Part shown: positions 37,741-43,377 of the stretch, piece after piece
Numbering within the stretch: position 1 is the first letter of the stretch
How the letters are laid out: the number at the start of each line of letters is the position of its first letter
Source of the DNA: a virus
Strand: one strand, 5' to 3'
Virus record (IMG/VR): IMGVR_UViG_3300049032_000020
Coordinates: 1-43,377 of that record
DNA: 43,377 bases
The notes under the pieces: generated by a model
The model's input: the letters and a program-made list of their open reading frames with translations, nothing else
Database searches by the model: none
Told to the model about the DNA's origin: nothing
Program-made: the position numbers and the translations under genes

Positions 37741-37932
37741 TCAGTACCCCATCCTTGCTTCTCTGTCGTGTTCGCGGGCGTCATCAGCCGCGTCCTCATC
37801 CGTGTAGCCGTGCAACTCGCAATAGTCGCCGTAATCCTCGACTTCGTTCTCGCAGTATTCGGCCGGTTCAGGGTCACCCCACATCCGCGCCGAACGAACC
37901 AGCGCCGGACAGTAGATCGTTTCCGCGCTCAT
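37741..37932 (-). CDS. 63-aa acidic Cys/His protein
   Basis: ATG 37932 overlaps the preceding stop (ATGA). Cys at the N-terminus (YCPAL), then EYCENEVEDYGDYCELHGYT, suggest a zinc knuckle followed by an acidic tail. The function is unknown. Confidence 0.7.
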   Translation of the reverse strand: MSAETIYCPALVRSARMWGDPEPAEYCENEVEDYGDYCELHGYTDEDAADDAREHDREARMGY

Positions 37933-38102
37933 CGTTTGGGTCCTGTCAGGTAGTCCGGAAATTCCCGTAAGACGGCTTCTAGTTCTTCGTCGTCCAGGTT
38001 TGCCATCTCCCTGATCCAGGCGTCATACCGGAAAGCCCGCGGCAAGTAATAAGCGGCACCAAACACCGTCGCTGCGAACACCAAGAAGTAAATGCCGTTC
38101 AT
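37929..38102 (-). CDS. 57-aa single-TM protein
   Basis: A short gene, ATG 38102 overlapping the preceding stop. One TM at the N-terminus (IYFLVFAATVFGAAYYL) is followed by an acidic cytoplasmic-type tail (MANLDDEELEAVLREFPD). The function is unknown. Confidence 0.7.
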   Translation of the reverse strand: MNGIYFLVFAATVFGAAYYLPRAFRYDAWIREMANLDDEELEAVLREFPDYLTGPKR

Positions 38103-38281
38103 GACTTCACCTCGGGAACCGTAATTACGACATCCTGGGAAAACCGGATGTCATCCAGCCGTTCGAGAGGCAGGTAGAACCCGACAAGCACCTTCCCTTC
38201 CGGAACACCAAAAGTGTCATAGTCATCAGTCGCAGGCGCCGTGGACAGTAGCCCAACCCTTGCCTTGATTTCCTTGCTCAT
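38099..38281 (-). CDS. 60-aa early protein
   Basis: ATG 38281 overlaps the preceding stop (ATGA). It begins MSKEIKARVGLLSTAPATDD and reads like a small beta domain (KVLVGFYLPLERLDDIRF). The function is unknown. Confidence 0.65.
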   Translation of the reverse strand: MSKEIKARVGLLSTAPATDDYDTFGVPEGKVLVGFYLPLERLDDIRFSQDVVITVPEVKS

Positions 38282-38550
38282 TGCTGTACCCCCTGTTGTT
38301 TGCGGCGCCATGTTCGGAGTGCGCCGTGTTTACGTGTGCTGTTGTTCGATGTTGTGTAACTGACCGGCTCGATAAGGCCCTGGTTCTTCGCCGCAAGGAA
38401 AGCCGCCCCAACATGATTCGGGTGCGGCGGTTTCCTAAGTTCCCGGGCGAGGTCATCCGCAGTGAACACCTCCTGCGAATGGGCTAGCCCGATGATCGTT
38501 GCGACCGCATCCGCCGGCCACTCACTGTCCTCAAGAACTGCGGGCTGCAT
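38278..38550 (-). CDS. winged-helix-like DNA-binding protein
   Basis: A 90-residue protein. VFTADDLARELRKPPHPNHVG and AAFLAAKNQGLIEPV form a small winged-helix pattern seen in phage early genes, followed by a basic C-terminus (RTWRRKQQGV). It overlaps the 38531 gene by 20 nt. Target unknown. Confidence 0.7.
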   Translation of the reverse strand: MQPAVLEDSEWPADAVATIIGLAHSQEVFTADDLARELRKPPHPNHVGAAFLAAKNQGLIEPVSYTTSNNSTRKHGALRTWRRKQQGVQQ

Positions 38551-38932
38551 TGTGGGCCTCCTTCACGCGGGCTTTGCGTTCCCGGTCGTACTTGTTCTTC
38601 GCGTCCCGGCAGCCTTGGCAGATCGGCACGCCATGGTTGCGGTGCCGTGAGTAGCCGCCCAACGTGCCGCACCTTGACGGGTCGAACGGTTTACGCCGGT
38701 TATCGAACTCCAACTCCAGGCCACGCAACGCCTTGTGATAATGCGCGGAACACATGCCCCGGCCGTGGACCCGCCGCTCGCACCCGTCAAGGCTGCACAA
38801 CTTCACCGGCTTGAACGACGGCCCACGCTTGGGAGGCTGCACCGTCCCGTTCCACACGTACTCACGGAACACATAACCCGCCGGCGCAGCGCCAGGACGC
38901 GTGCCGCGGATCGTAGGCAATTCCCTAGTCAT
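38531..38932 (-). CDS. zinc-motif protein with CGT...RH...C..C block
   Basis: A 133-residue protein. LCSLDGCERRVHGRGMCSAH is a zinc knuckle like those in HNH proteins. RCGTLGGYSRHRNHGVPICQ and GCRDAKNKYDRERKAR then repeat the motif found in the 30831 protein. It is basic and probably binds DNA or RNA. There is no HNH catalytic triad, so I do not call it a nuclease. Confidence 0.75.
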   Translation of the reverse strand: MTRELPTIRGTRPGAAPAGYVFREYVWNGTVQPPKRGPSFKPVKLCSLDGCERRVHGRGMCSAHYHKALRGLELEFDNRRKPFDPSRCGTLGGYSRHRNHGVPICQGCRDAKNKYDRERKARVKEAHNAARSS

Positions 38933-39195
38933 GCCGCACCGCCGAACATTTTTTCCTTCTGCTCAGCGGTGAGGCGGTTGCCCTTGTGCCAGTAGCCGCG
39001 ATCATCCCGCCACCACTTAGCCTCAGGCTTAGCGGTCATGGGGTCGAGGTGGTAGTAAGCGCCAGACTCGTCGCGGGACAGGTGCGCGTCGTAAGCAGCT
39101 AGGCCAATGAACGTCTCGCAGCAGGTAGCGCAATGCCCCGCACCATCACCACCAGGAAACGACTTGCCACACTTCGGATGGGTTGCCTTGCTCAT
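38929..39195 (-). CDS. zinc-finger protein
   Basis: An 88-residue protein. KCGKSF, then HCATCCETFIGLAAYDAH gives a CxxC...H pattern close to a C2H2 finger. The remainder (WWRDDRGYWHKGNRLTAEQK) is aromatic. The function is unknown. Confidence 0.7.
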   Translation of the reverse strand: MSKATHPKCGKSFPGGDGAGHCATCCETFIGLAAYDAHLSRDESGAYYHLDPMTAKPEAKWWRDDRGYWHKGNRLTAEQKEKMFGGAA

Positions 39196-39419
39196 GCTGT
39201 TTTCCTTTCGGCGTCTTCGATGTTGCGGAACGCTTGCTTGGGTGTCGGGTCGGAATGGGTGAAGATCCGCTCCAAGTCAAGGTCCGTCATTCGGGCCTGA
39301 CGCTTGCAGAGCTTCAAGGCGAGACGCTGCGCTTTGCTGCGGCCAATCTCATAGCCGTGAACCGCCGCGTACTCGGTGATGCGCTTCTCATATCCGGTCG
39401 TCGTACTGATTTCGGGCAT
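39192..39419 (-). CDS. 75-aa helical early protein
   Basis: A helical, basic protein starting MPEISTTTGYEKRITEYAAV, with DLDLERIFTHSDPTPKQAFR near the C-terminus. It overlaps the next gene by 4 nt. The 120 bases upstream (39420-39542) hold a few A/C-rich runs but no gene I can support. The function is unknown. Confidence 0.65.
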   Translation of the reverse strand: MPEISTTTGYEKRITEYAAVHGYEIGRSKAQRLALKLCKRQARMTDLDLERIFTHSDPTPKQAFRNIEDAERKTA

Positions 39420-39542
39420 GGCTGTAGAAGCCTTTCTTCGTCCGTGGCGAACCTCGGAGCGGAATGGTGAAGGGTTTTTGGGGTTTAGGGCGCTTTATGC
39501 GTTCCCTATAAAGTGGCCGGCGCTGTGGCTGCGGCGGGGGGT

Positions 39543-39737
39543 CTAGCGGGTGGGCGCTTCGGAGGGGAGCGCGGCGAACCAGGATGCGAGTTCTTCGGCG
39601 GCGATCACTGGTTTGCTGGTGGGGTATTTGACGGCGAGGTCGTTACGGCGGATGGCCCGGCGTAGCGTGTCCTGGCTGACCCCGTAGGCTGCTGCGGCGT
39701 CGGCGATGGTGTACGCCTTACGATCCTCGGGGTTCAT
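39543..39737 (-). CDS. excisionase-like HTH protein
   Basis: A 64-residue protein; ATG 39737 overlaps the stop of the Cro-like gene. YTIADAAAAYGVSQDTLRRAIRR is a MerR/excisionase-type winged helix (HTH_17), followed by a strand KPVIAAEELASWF. Such proteins act as directionality factors or early regulators. It is the second gene of the lytic transcript. Confidence 0.75.
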   Translation of the reverse strand: MNPEDRKAYTIADAAAAYGVSQDTLRRAIRRNDLAVKYPTSKPVIAAEELASWFAALPSEAPTR

Positions 39738-39991
39738 GCCGCACTCCGTGCGGTGATGGTGTCGGGGAGTAGTGCGGAGGGTGAGACGTTGATGGCGTCT
39801 GCGATGCTTGTTAGTTCGCGGATGGTGAGGGAGCGGCCCCCGGTGAGGGAGCGGCGGAGGGTGGGGTAGCTGATGCCGGTTACGTCTGAGAGTGCTTTGA
39901 CGTTGGTGCCCCGGATTATAAGGGCGTTGGCGATGCGGTTCCCGATCTCGGTGTCTGCGGTGGCCCCAGCGGCCTGCTGTGAAGTACTCAT
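39734..39991 (-). CDS. Cro-like XRE-family repressor of the lytic promoter
   Basis: An 85-residue protein with an HTH_3 fold: ANALIIRGTNVKALSDVTGI, SYPTLRRSLTGGRSLTIREL, then IADAINVSPSALL. ATG 39991 lies inside a perfect palindrome and 6 bases from a TAGAGT -10 box, so the mRNA is probably leaderless. It is divergent from the 40120 repressor. The order fits a cro/cI-type switch. Confidence 0.8.
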   Translation of the reverse strand: MSTSQQAAGATADTEIGNRIANALIIRGTNVKALSDVTGISYPTLRRSLTGGRSLTIRELTSIADAINVSPSALLPDTITARSAA

Positions 39992-40078
39992 ATGAGTACT
40001 CTAAGTACTTGATCGGATAATTACAAGTACCGTATTCGACCAATCTTGCGGAAACCTTGCGCTAAGGCGAGTACTCGC
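39983..40078. promoter_or_regulatory. operator array of AGTACT motifs in the lysogeny switch
   Basis: AGTACT occurs at 39983, 39995, 40004 and 40070, with AGTACC at 40026. The first two form a perfect 18-bp palindrome (39983-40000) centred on the Cro-like start codon. The last lies in the palindrome GCGAGTACTCGC (40067-40078). A separate ATTGAA-N6-TTCAAT lies at 40082-40099 over the repressor -35. These are likely binding sites for the two XRE proteins. Confidence 0.7.
39998..40026 (-). promoter_or_regulatory. lytic (Cro-side) promoter, leaderless type
   Basis: On the minus strand TTGTAA (40026-40021), a 17-bp spacer and TAGAGT (40003-39998). The Cro-like ATG begins 6 bases after the -10, so transcription starts at or within a base of the start codon. 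Operator motifs overlap both boxes. Confidence 0.65.
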
Positions 40079-40082
40079 GATA

Positions 40083-40112
40083 TTGAAAAAGTGTTCAATC
40101 TGGAACTAGAGT
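40083..40112 (+). promoter_or_regulatory. repressor promoter, leaderless type
   Basis: TTGAAA (40083-40088), an 18-bp spacer and TAGAGT (40107-40112) precede ATG 40120 by 7 bases, which fits a leaderless mRNA. The ATTGAA/TTCAAT repeat overlaps the -35. Confidence 0.65.
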
Positions 40113-40119
40113 TGCCCAC

Positions 40120-40383
40120 ATGGATACTAGCTACGGTGATCGTTTAGCAGAGGCGCTCACCATACAGATCAAAGTTGAACTAGCGGAACGCGATATGACT
40201 CAAAAAGACCTAGCCGAAGCAGTAGGTGTCGGCCGGCCAGCAATGAACCACTACATCAAGGGCCACAAGTCGATGCCTATGCCGACGTTCTTCGCGGTAG
40301 CCGAAGCATTTGGGCTGACCCCTCGCGAACTAATGGGTCGCGCCGAAGCCAGAATCGCCCATCCAGAAGCTCAGACGGCATGA
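40120..40383 (+). CDS. XRE-family immunity repressor candidate
   Basis: An 87-residue protein. MTQKDLAEAVGVGRPAMNHY and KSMPMPTFFAVAEAFGLTP form an HTH_3 domain, with a short C-terminal tail (MGRAEARIAHPEAQTA) and no protease or dimerisation domain. It is divergent from the Cro-like gene and shares its operator region. Repression of the lytic promoter is inferred. Confidence 0.75.
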   Translation: MDTSYGDRLAEALTIQIKVELAERDMTQKDLAEAVGVGRPAMNHYIKGHKSMPMPTFFAVAEAFGLTPRELMGRAEARIAHPEAQTA

Positions 40384-40474
40384 CCCCTAGAGCCTCGGCG
40401 TAGTCGAACAACTCGCCCAAGGTCATAGTCGATATGTGGATGTAGTTCTTCTGCAACGCGGATGCCCCCAGCAT
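40277..40474 (-). pseudogene. C-terminal half of an XRE HTH on the opposite strand
   Basis: Minus-strand reading of 65 residues contains IHISTMTLGELFDYAEALGV then MPSELLDGR. This is the second half of an HTH_3 domain without its first helices. Its 3' part is antisense to the end of the repressor. No start signals are evident. It looks like a remnant of a second, inverted repressor gene, or a chance match. Confidence 0.35.
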
Positions 40475-40506
40475 TCAATTGAAAACGTTTCGGTTCCTGA
40501 CCGTAC

Positions 40507-40543
40507 ACCGCGCCTCCGACAACCCGGGGGCGCGGTCCCTTTT
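40507..40543 (+). terminator. terminator after the repressor gene
   Basis: ACCGCGCC (40507-40514) pairs with GGCGCGGT (40529-40536) and is followed by CCCTTTTCT. A moderate terminator for plus-strand repressor transcription. The rest of 40544-40632 holds no gene I can support. Confidence 0.55.
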
Positions 40544-40632
40544 CTCCGGAACCTTGCCGTTAATCTAGCGCATATAAATTAGGTGGATGAACCATGTCCG
40601 CGTGTCATCCTGGGGCGCGCCGTCTTTCTATA

Positions 40633-40688
40633 TGGACTAGATCAACGTAAGTAAGGTATAACTGCTGGTCAAGGGGGGACTTACCTTA
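40633..40688 (+). promoter_or_regulatory. promoter and inverted repeat of the second HTH gene
   Basis: TGGACT (40633-40638), an 18-bp spacer and TATAAC (40657-40662). A TAAGGTA/TACCTTA inverted repeat (40652-40658 and 40682-40688) straddles the -10 and the leader. AGGAG precedes ATG 40702, so this gene has a normal leader, unlike the first repressor. Confidence 0.5.
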
Positions 40689-40701
40689 TAGGAGCCCTAC
40701 A

Positions 40702-40968
40702 ATGTTCAACATGCCCGCCGGAAAAGAGCCGAAGCCTGGCGCGTTCGCCCGCGCCGTTAGCGATGAGATCCGGCACGCCATGACGAACCATCGGGTTAGT
40801 GGCGCGCAGCTCGCGGGGATGATTGGTCGCTCTCAGAGCTATGTGTCTACGCGGTTACGGAACGTTCAGTCGTTCTCAGCCAACGACGTTGAGACGATCT
40901 GCAAGGCTCTGGACGAGGATCTATTGAAGATGCTTACGGCGGCGGTACGTCGGATGCGCTCCCACTAG
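40702..40968 (+). CDS. HTH regulator upstream of the integrase (second repressor candidate)
   Basis: An 88-residue protein. IRHAMTNHRVSGAQLAGMIG then RSQSYVSTRLRNVQSFSAND is an HTH_3 domain similar to small actinophage immunity repressors. AGGAG lies 8 nt before ATG. It converges on the integrase gene across a shared terminator. Whether this or the 40120 protein sets immunity is unknown. Confidence 0.7.
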   Translation: MFNMPAGKEPKPGAFARAVSDEIRHAMTNHRVSGAQLAGMIGRSQSYVSTRLRNVQSFSANDVETICKALDEDLLKMLTAAVRRMRSH

Positions 40969-40972
40969 CCAA

Positions 40973-41016
40973 CAAAAAACCGGCCCCGCACTCCATTGCT
41001 GGGGGGGTGCGGGGCC
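40973..41016. terminator. bidirectional terminator between HTH regulator and integrase
   Basis: GGCCCCGCAC (40982-40991) pairs with GTGCGGGGCC (41007-41016) around a G-rich loop. On the minus strand it is followed by GGTTTTTTG. It ends the integrase operon and possibly also the regulator transcript. Confidence 0.8.
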
Positions 41017-41020
41017 TTGT

Positions 41021-42346
41021 TCATTGTTCGAGTAGCCTACTGAGGCTGGACATGGCTGCGGTGAGTTGGGGCGCGTTGCCTTTGGATCGGTATTTGCGGG
41101 TCATGGCTATGGCGCTGTGGCCGACGATTTCCTGCGTAATGGCCTCATGTACGCCGGCCTCATACATTAGGTCAACGACCGTATGCCGCGCACCATGCAG
41201 TACCACGTCGGTAGGCAGGCCCGCCTCGACTAAGAGCTTGTTCCATTCTTTTGTGGCACGATCAGGGTCCCAGGGCTTGCCGTCGCGGGTGAAGACCAAG
41301 CCCTCGGACTGGTCGCCCATCTGTAGCTTCAGGATGGACTTCAATGGCTCTACAAGGGGGATAACACGCCAGCCTGCCGACGACTTAGGACGCGTGAGAT
41401 ATAGAGTCCCACCAAGCTCTCTGTACTCCCAGTCAGATGGGGCCTTCGATATGTCTGTGATGCGCTGCAACTGCCAACTGAGGTCGAGCTGATCTGTGAC
41501 CCTATCCGCCTCCAGCCCAAGGATCTCCCCGCGCCGCGCCCCCGTCAAAAGATAGCAAGCCCAGAGCGGCCCGTCCTGCCTCGTTGCAAGGTGCTGGAGT
41601 AGCCTGATGGCTTGCTCTGCGGTTAGCGCCTTTTGGAGGCTCTTACGGGCGCGTGGCCTATCCACAAGCTCGCAGACGTTGACGGGTATTTTGCCTTCGC
41701 GGTGGGCGACTTTGAGTGCGGTTGAGAGCGAGTTGTGGGCGAGTAGCGTGTAGGTGCTGGACAGCATGACGGTATCGGCCGGCAGGTTCTTTTGCCCGCG
41801 TAGAGCCGGATCCTTGGGCGTGTTCTGCATGACCTTGTGTAGGGTGCGGACGTCTTCGGCGGTGAGTTTGTCGAGGCGCTTCTTACCTAACAGAGGAACA
41901 ATATAGCCATCGACAACAGTCCGATACCCCGCCAACGTTTTGGGCCGGATCTTTTGGGGTGCGATGTCGTTGATCCAATGATCCATCCACTTACCCACGG
42001 TGATGCTGTTGGTAGCGATGTTGCCGTGTTTCTCTAGCTCTTTTTTGGCGTTGCGCAGTTCAGCAACCACAGCGCCTTTATCGCGGCGGGCGATCACCTT
42101 CCGCCGCCTCTTCCCGTCCGTGGATGGCAGTTCGAGGGACGCGCACCACATCCCGTCAGCCCGCTGATAAACCCCGCCTTCTCCTTTTGGCCGGCGCTGC
42201 TTGGCCTGTTTTTTGCGGCGGGTGAGTTCGTTGAACTCGTCCAGGAGCCACACTGACGGTTCTTCCCCACGCGCCTCCAGTTTTTTGAGCACGAGCCGGT
42301 CAGCTACCAGGTTCCGCTCATCCTCAGCCGTCCATTTAGCGACCAC
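41021..42346 (-). CDS. int: tyrosine integrase
   Basis: A 441-residue protein if started at GTG 42346 (AAGGAAG lies 12 nt upstream); it overlaps the previous gene by 11 nt. An N-terminal AP2-like arm-binding domain (GEGGVYQRADGMWCASLEL) is followed by a SAM-like core-binding domain (TVGKWMDHWINDIAP). The catalytic domain has R in LLTGARRGEIL, K in PKSSAGWRVIPL, then H384, R387 (HGARH), H410 (IVGHS) and Y419 (TRKYRS). It would recombine the tRNA-Met attP with the host gene. It is the last gene of the small-protein operon, about 3 kb from attP. Confidence 0.9.
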   Translation of the reverse strand: MVAKWTAEDERNLVADRLVLKKLEARGEEPSVWLLDEFNELTRRKKQAKQRRPKGEGGVYQRADGMWCASLELPSTDGKRRRKVIARRDKGAVVAELRNAKKELEKHGNIATNSITVGKWMDHWINDIAPQKIRPKTLAGYRTVVDGYIVPLLGKKRLDKLTAEDVRTLHKVMQNTPKDPALRGQKNLPADTVMLSSTYTLLAHNSLSTALKVAHREGKIPVNVCELVDRPRARKSLQKALTAEQAIRLLQHLATRQDGPLWACYLLTGARRGEILGLEADRVTDQLDLSWQLQRITDISKAPSDWEYRELGGTLYLTRPKSSAGWRVIPLVEPLKSILKLQMGDQSEGLVFTRDGKPWDPDRATKEWNKLLVEAGLPTDVVLHGARHTVVDLMYEAGVHEAITQEIVGHSAIAMTRKYRSKGNAPQLTAAMSSLSRLLEQ

Positions 42347-42599
42347 GTAGCTTTGCCACTTCCTTAGCGATGTACTCGGGCATGTCCCGCCCCTTCCACA
42401 TCTCGACCAATTCTTCCGCTGTCCACGGATCGGGTTGGGCTGCCTTGTAGTCTGGGTGGCTGCACTCTTTGCAGCACATGAGCCCGCTAGCCGCGAATGA
42501 CCTGCACTGCCCATAACCAGCGCCGCAACTCGGGCACGGGTACTTAGCCATCCACTGCGGCATCTTCGCCGCCGCTTCTACCGCCTCGTCAGGGATCAC
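42336..42599 (-). CDS. MIPDEAVEAAA-type zinc-ribbon protein next to integrase
   Basis: An 87-residue protein starting at GTG 42599 with MIPDEAVEAAAKMPQWMAKY. Here the start cassette is fused to a zinc-ribbon body (CPSCGAGYGQC, CCKECSH) and a helical tail (DPWTAEELVEMWKGRD). Its first 36 bp are the repeat at one edge of the 684-bp duplication. It overlaps int by 11 nt. Confidence 0.75.
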   Translation of the reverse strand: MIPDEAVEAAAKMPQWMAKYPCPSCGAGYGQCRSFAASGLMCCKECSHPDYKAAQPDPWTAEELVEMWKGRDMPEYIAKEVAKLRGR

Positions 42600-42814
42600 T
42601 TCATACCTCCTGCGATGTCTACCAAGCTGGCGCTGATTCCGTCTAGCCGCTGAGCATCATGTTCTGGGCACCAGTACGGACCCCACCACGTTCCCGCAGG
42701 TTCAGCGCATCCCTTCTCGATGCAGACACGGCCACTCGGCTCATGGCAGACATGCCCGCGCTCAGTGCGACACATCGGGTGAGCCGTGTCTTCTACCGCC
42801 TCGTCAGGGATCAC
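42596..42814 (-). CDS. small Cys-rich MIPDEAVE-type protein (unit copy 1)
   Basis: Identical to the 30-248 protein, including the GTG start in the repeated start sequence. In a single-copy genome this would be the gene directly before the 42336 protein. Confidence 0.75.
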   Translation of the reverse strand: MIPDEAVEDTAHPMCRTERGHVCHEPSGRVCIEKGCAEPAGTWWGPYWCPEHDAQRLDGISASLVDIAGGMK

Positions 42815-43062
42815 AGCGAGTCTCCTAAATCGTGGGAGCGCAATCTTTCCCGTTCCGCTCGGACCTTCGCGTCAGCCTCAGCGCGTTCTTTCGGATGTTC
42901 CGCGTCTAAATGGTCGGCCGCTTCCATCTCGCAGTCATAAAAGCTGCCTCTTCCTGTTCGGTACTCGCACAGGCCGCAATAGAACCGGTACTGGTCAATG
43001 ATGGATTCCGCGAACAGTTCAGCCTCCATGTAGGGAAGCGTTGTCATCTTCGTCACGTCCAT
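42811..43062 (-). CDS. small C2H2-like protein (unit copy 1)
   Basis: Identical to the 245-496 protein, with the same 4-nt and 10-nt overlaps with its neighbours. Confidence 0.75.
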   Translation of the reverse strand: MDVTKMTTLPYMEAELFAESIIDQYRFYCGLCEYRTGRGSFYDCEMEAADHLDAEHPKERAEADAKVRAERERLRSHDLGDSL

Positions 43063-43283
43063 GCCTTCTCCCGCTCGTCCTGCGTTGTGCGCGTCATCAC
43101 GGCTTCCAAAGGTTTCACCTCGTAGGCTGCGCCGATCATTTCCTCGGATGGCCTGTTTGATATAAGGTGCGGGGCAGCGAACTCTAAGGCCGCCCGTGCG
43201 TACTCTCGCGCTTCGGGCACGCTCACACCGCCGCGGGTATGGATACCGAGCGCCGCCGCTTCTACCGCCTCGTCAGGGATCAC
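43053..43283 (-). CDS. MIPDEAVEAAA-family small protein (unit copy 1)
   Basis: Identical to the 487-717 protein. Its start region (43251-43286) is the hybrid repeat at the junction of the two duplicated units, so its upstream overlap is with the stop of the copy-2 gene at 30-32 in the circle. Confidence 0.75.
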   Translation of the reverse strand: MIPDEAVEAAALGIHTRGGVSVPEAREYARAALEFAAPHLISNRPSEEMIGAAYEVKPLEAVMTRTTQDEREKAWT

Positions 43284-43377
43284 TTCATACCTCCTGCGAT
43301 GTCTACCAAGCTGGCGCTGATTCCGTCTAGCCGCTGAGCATCATGTTCTGGGCACCAGTACGGACCCCACCACGTTC

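Larger units (their letters stand above)
42567..43250. repeat. 684-bp tandem duplication unit, copy 1
   Basis: Identical to 1-684; the two copies abut in the circle. The remaining 43251-43377 repeats 1-127, exactly the length expected for a k=127 circular-assembly overlap, so it is probably not a third physical copy. Confidence 0.85.

Noticed and set aside
40587-40640. 17-codon open frame after AGGTGG
   Set aside because: Too short to support; no coupling or conservation visible.
1-43377. CRISPR arrays, insertion sequences or rRNA
   Set aside because: No regularly spaced repeats, transposase motifs or rRNA-like sequence were seen on either strand.

Overview
The window is a complete, circular, temperate siphovirus genome. 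It looks like a phage of an actinomycete, possibly a Micrococcales host; that host call is an inference. It rests on a high G+C content judged by eye, many GTG and TTG starts, leaderless-type promoters, and small-protein families with MIPDEAVEAAA N-termini that are familiar from actinobacteriophages. The last 127 bases repeat the first 127, which is the usual sign of a circularised k=127 de Bruijn assembly. The circle is therefore about 43,250 bp. A 684-bp unit (42567-43250 and 1-684) lies in exact tandem across the junction. The genome would be about 42,566 bp with one copy.

Almost everything is on the minus strand and is read from high to low coordinates. A dense operon of tiny, often zinc-finger-like proteins runs from a good promoter at 2754-2782 down through position 1. 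It crosses the circle junction, includes the tandem duplication, and ends in a tyrosine integrase (41021-42346). Just upstream of that promoter lies attP (2921-2967), a 47-nt copy of the 3' half of an elongator-type tRNA-Met(CAU) gene, followed by a tRNA-oriented terminator. After integration, the genes at 3147-5539 would lie at one prophage end: a small gene, an HNH nuclease and an O-antigen ligase/polymerase-like membrane protein. The integrase operon would lie at the other end.

The late region (5.6-28.5 kb, minus strand) runs in transcription order. It starts with a tRNA-like RNA, a zinc-ribbon protein, HNH, small terminase, a large terminase split by a frameshift, portal, MuF-like protein, scaffold and major capsid. 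Head-tail connectors, tail terminator, major tail protein, tail chaperones G and G-T (-1 frameshift) and tape measure follow. Next come Dit, a tail protein, a lysis cassette embedded in the tail module, a gp37-like hub protein and tail fibres. The last fibre joins Asp-box repeats to a YadA-like head. Three plus-strand genes interrupt or flank this operon and look like morons for lysogenic conversion: the Wzy-like protein, a secreted proline-rich protein and a two-TM protein.

The early region (28.8-39.7 kb, minus strand) encodes replication and recombination functions: a replication initiator with candidate iterons inside its gene, a helicase-loader-like protein, SSB, a RecE-like nuclease and a Holliday-junction-resolvase-like nuclease. 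It also encodes a C5 methyltransferase, an HNH-AP2 homing endonuclease and about 20 small proteins, many of them too short for routine gene calling. The lysogeny switch at 39.5-41 kb has divergent Cro-like and repressor-like genes. Both appear leaderless with TAGAGT -10 boxes, and AGTACT operator motifs lie around them. A second HTH regulator converges on the integrase.
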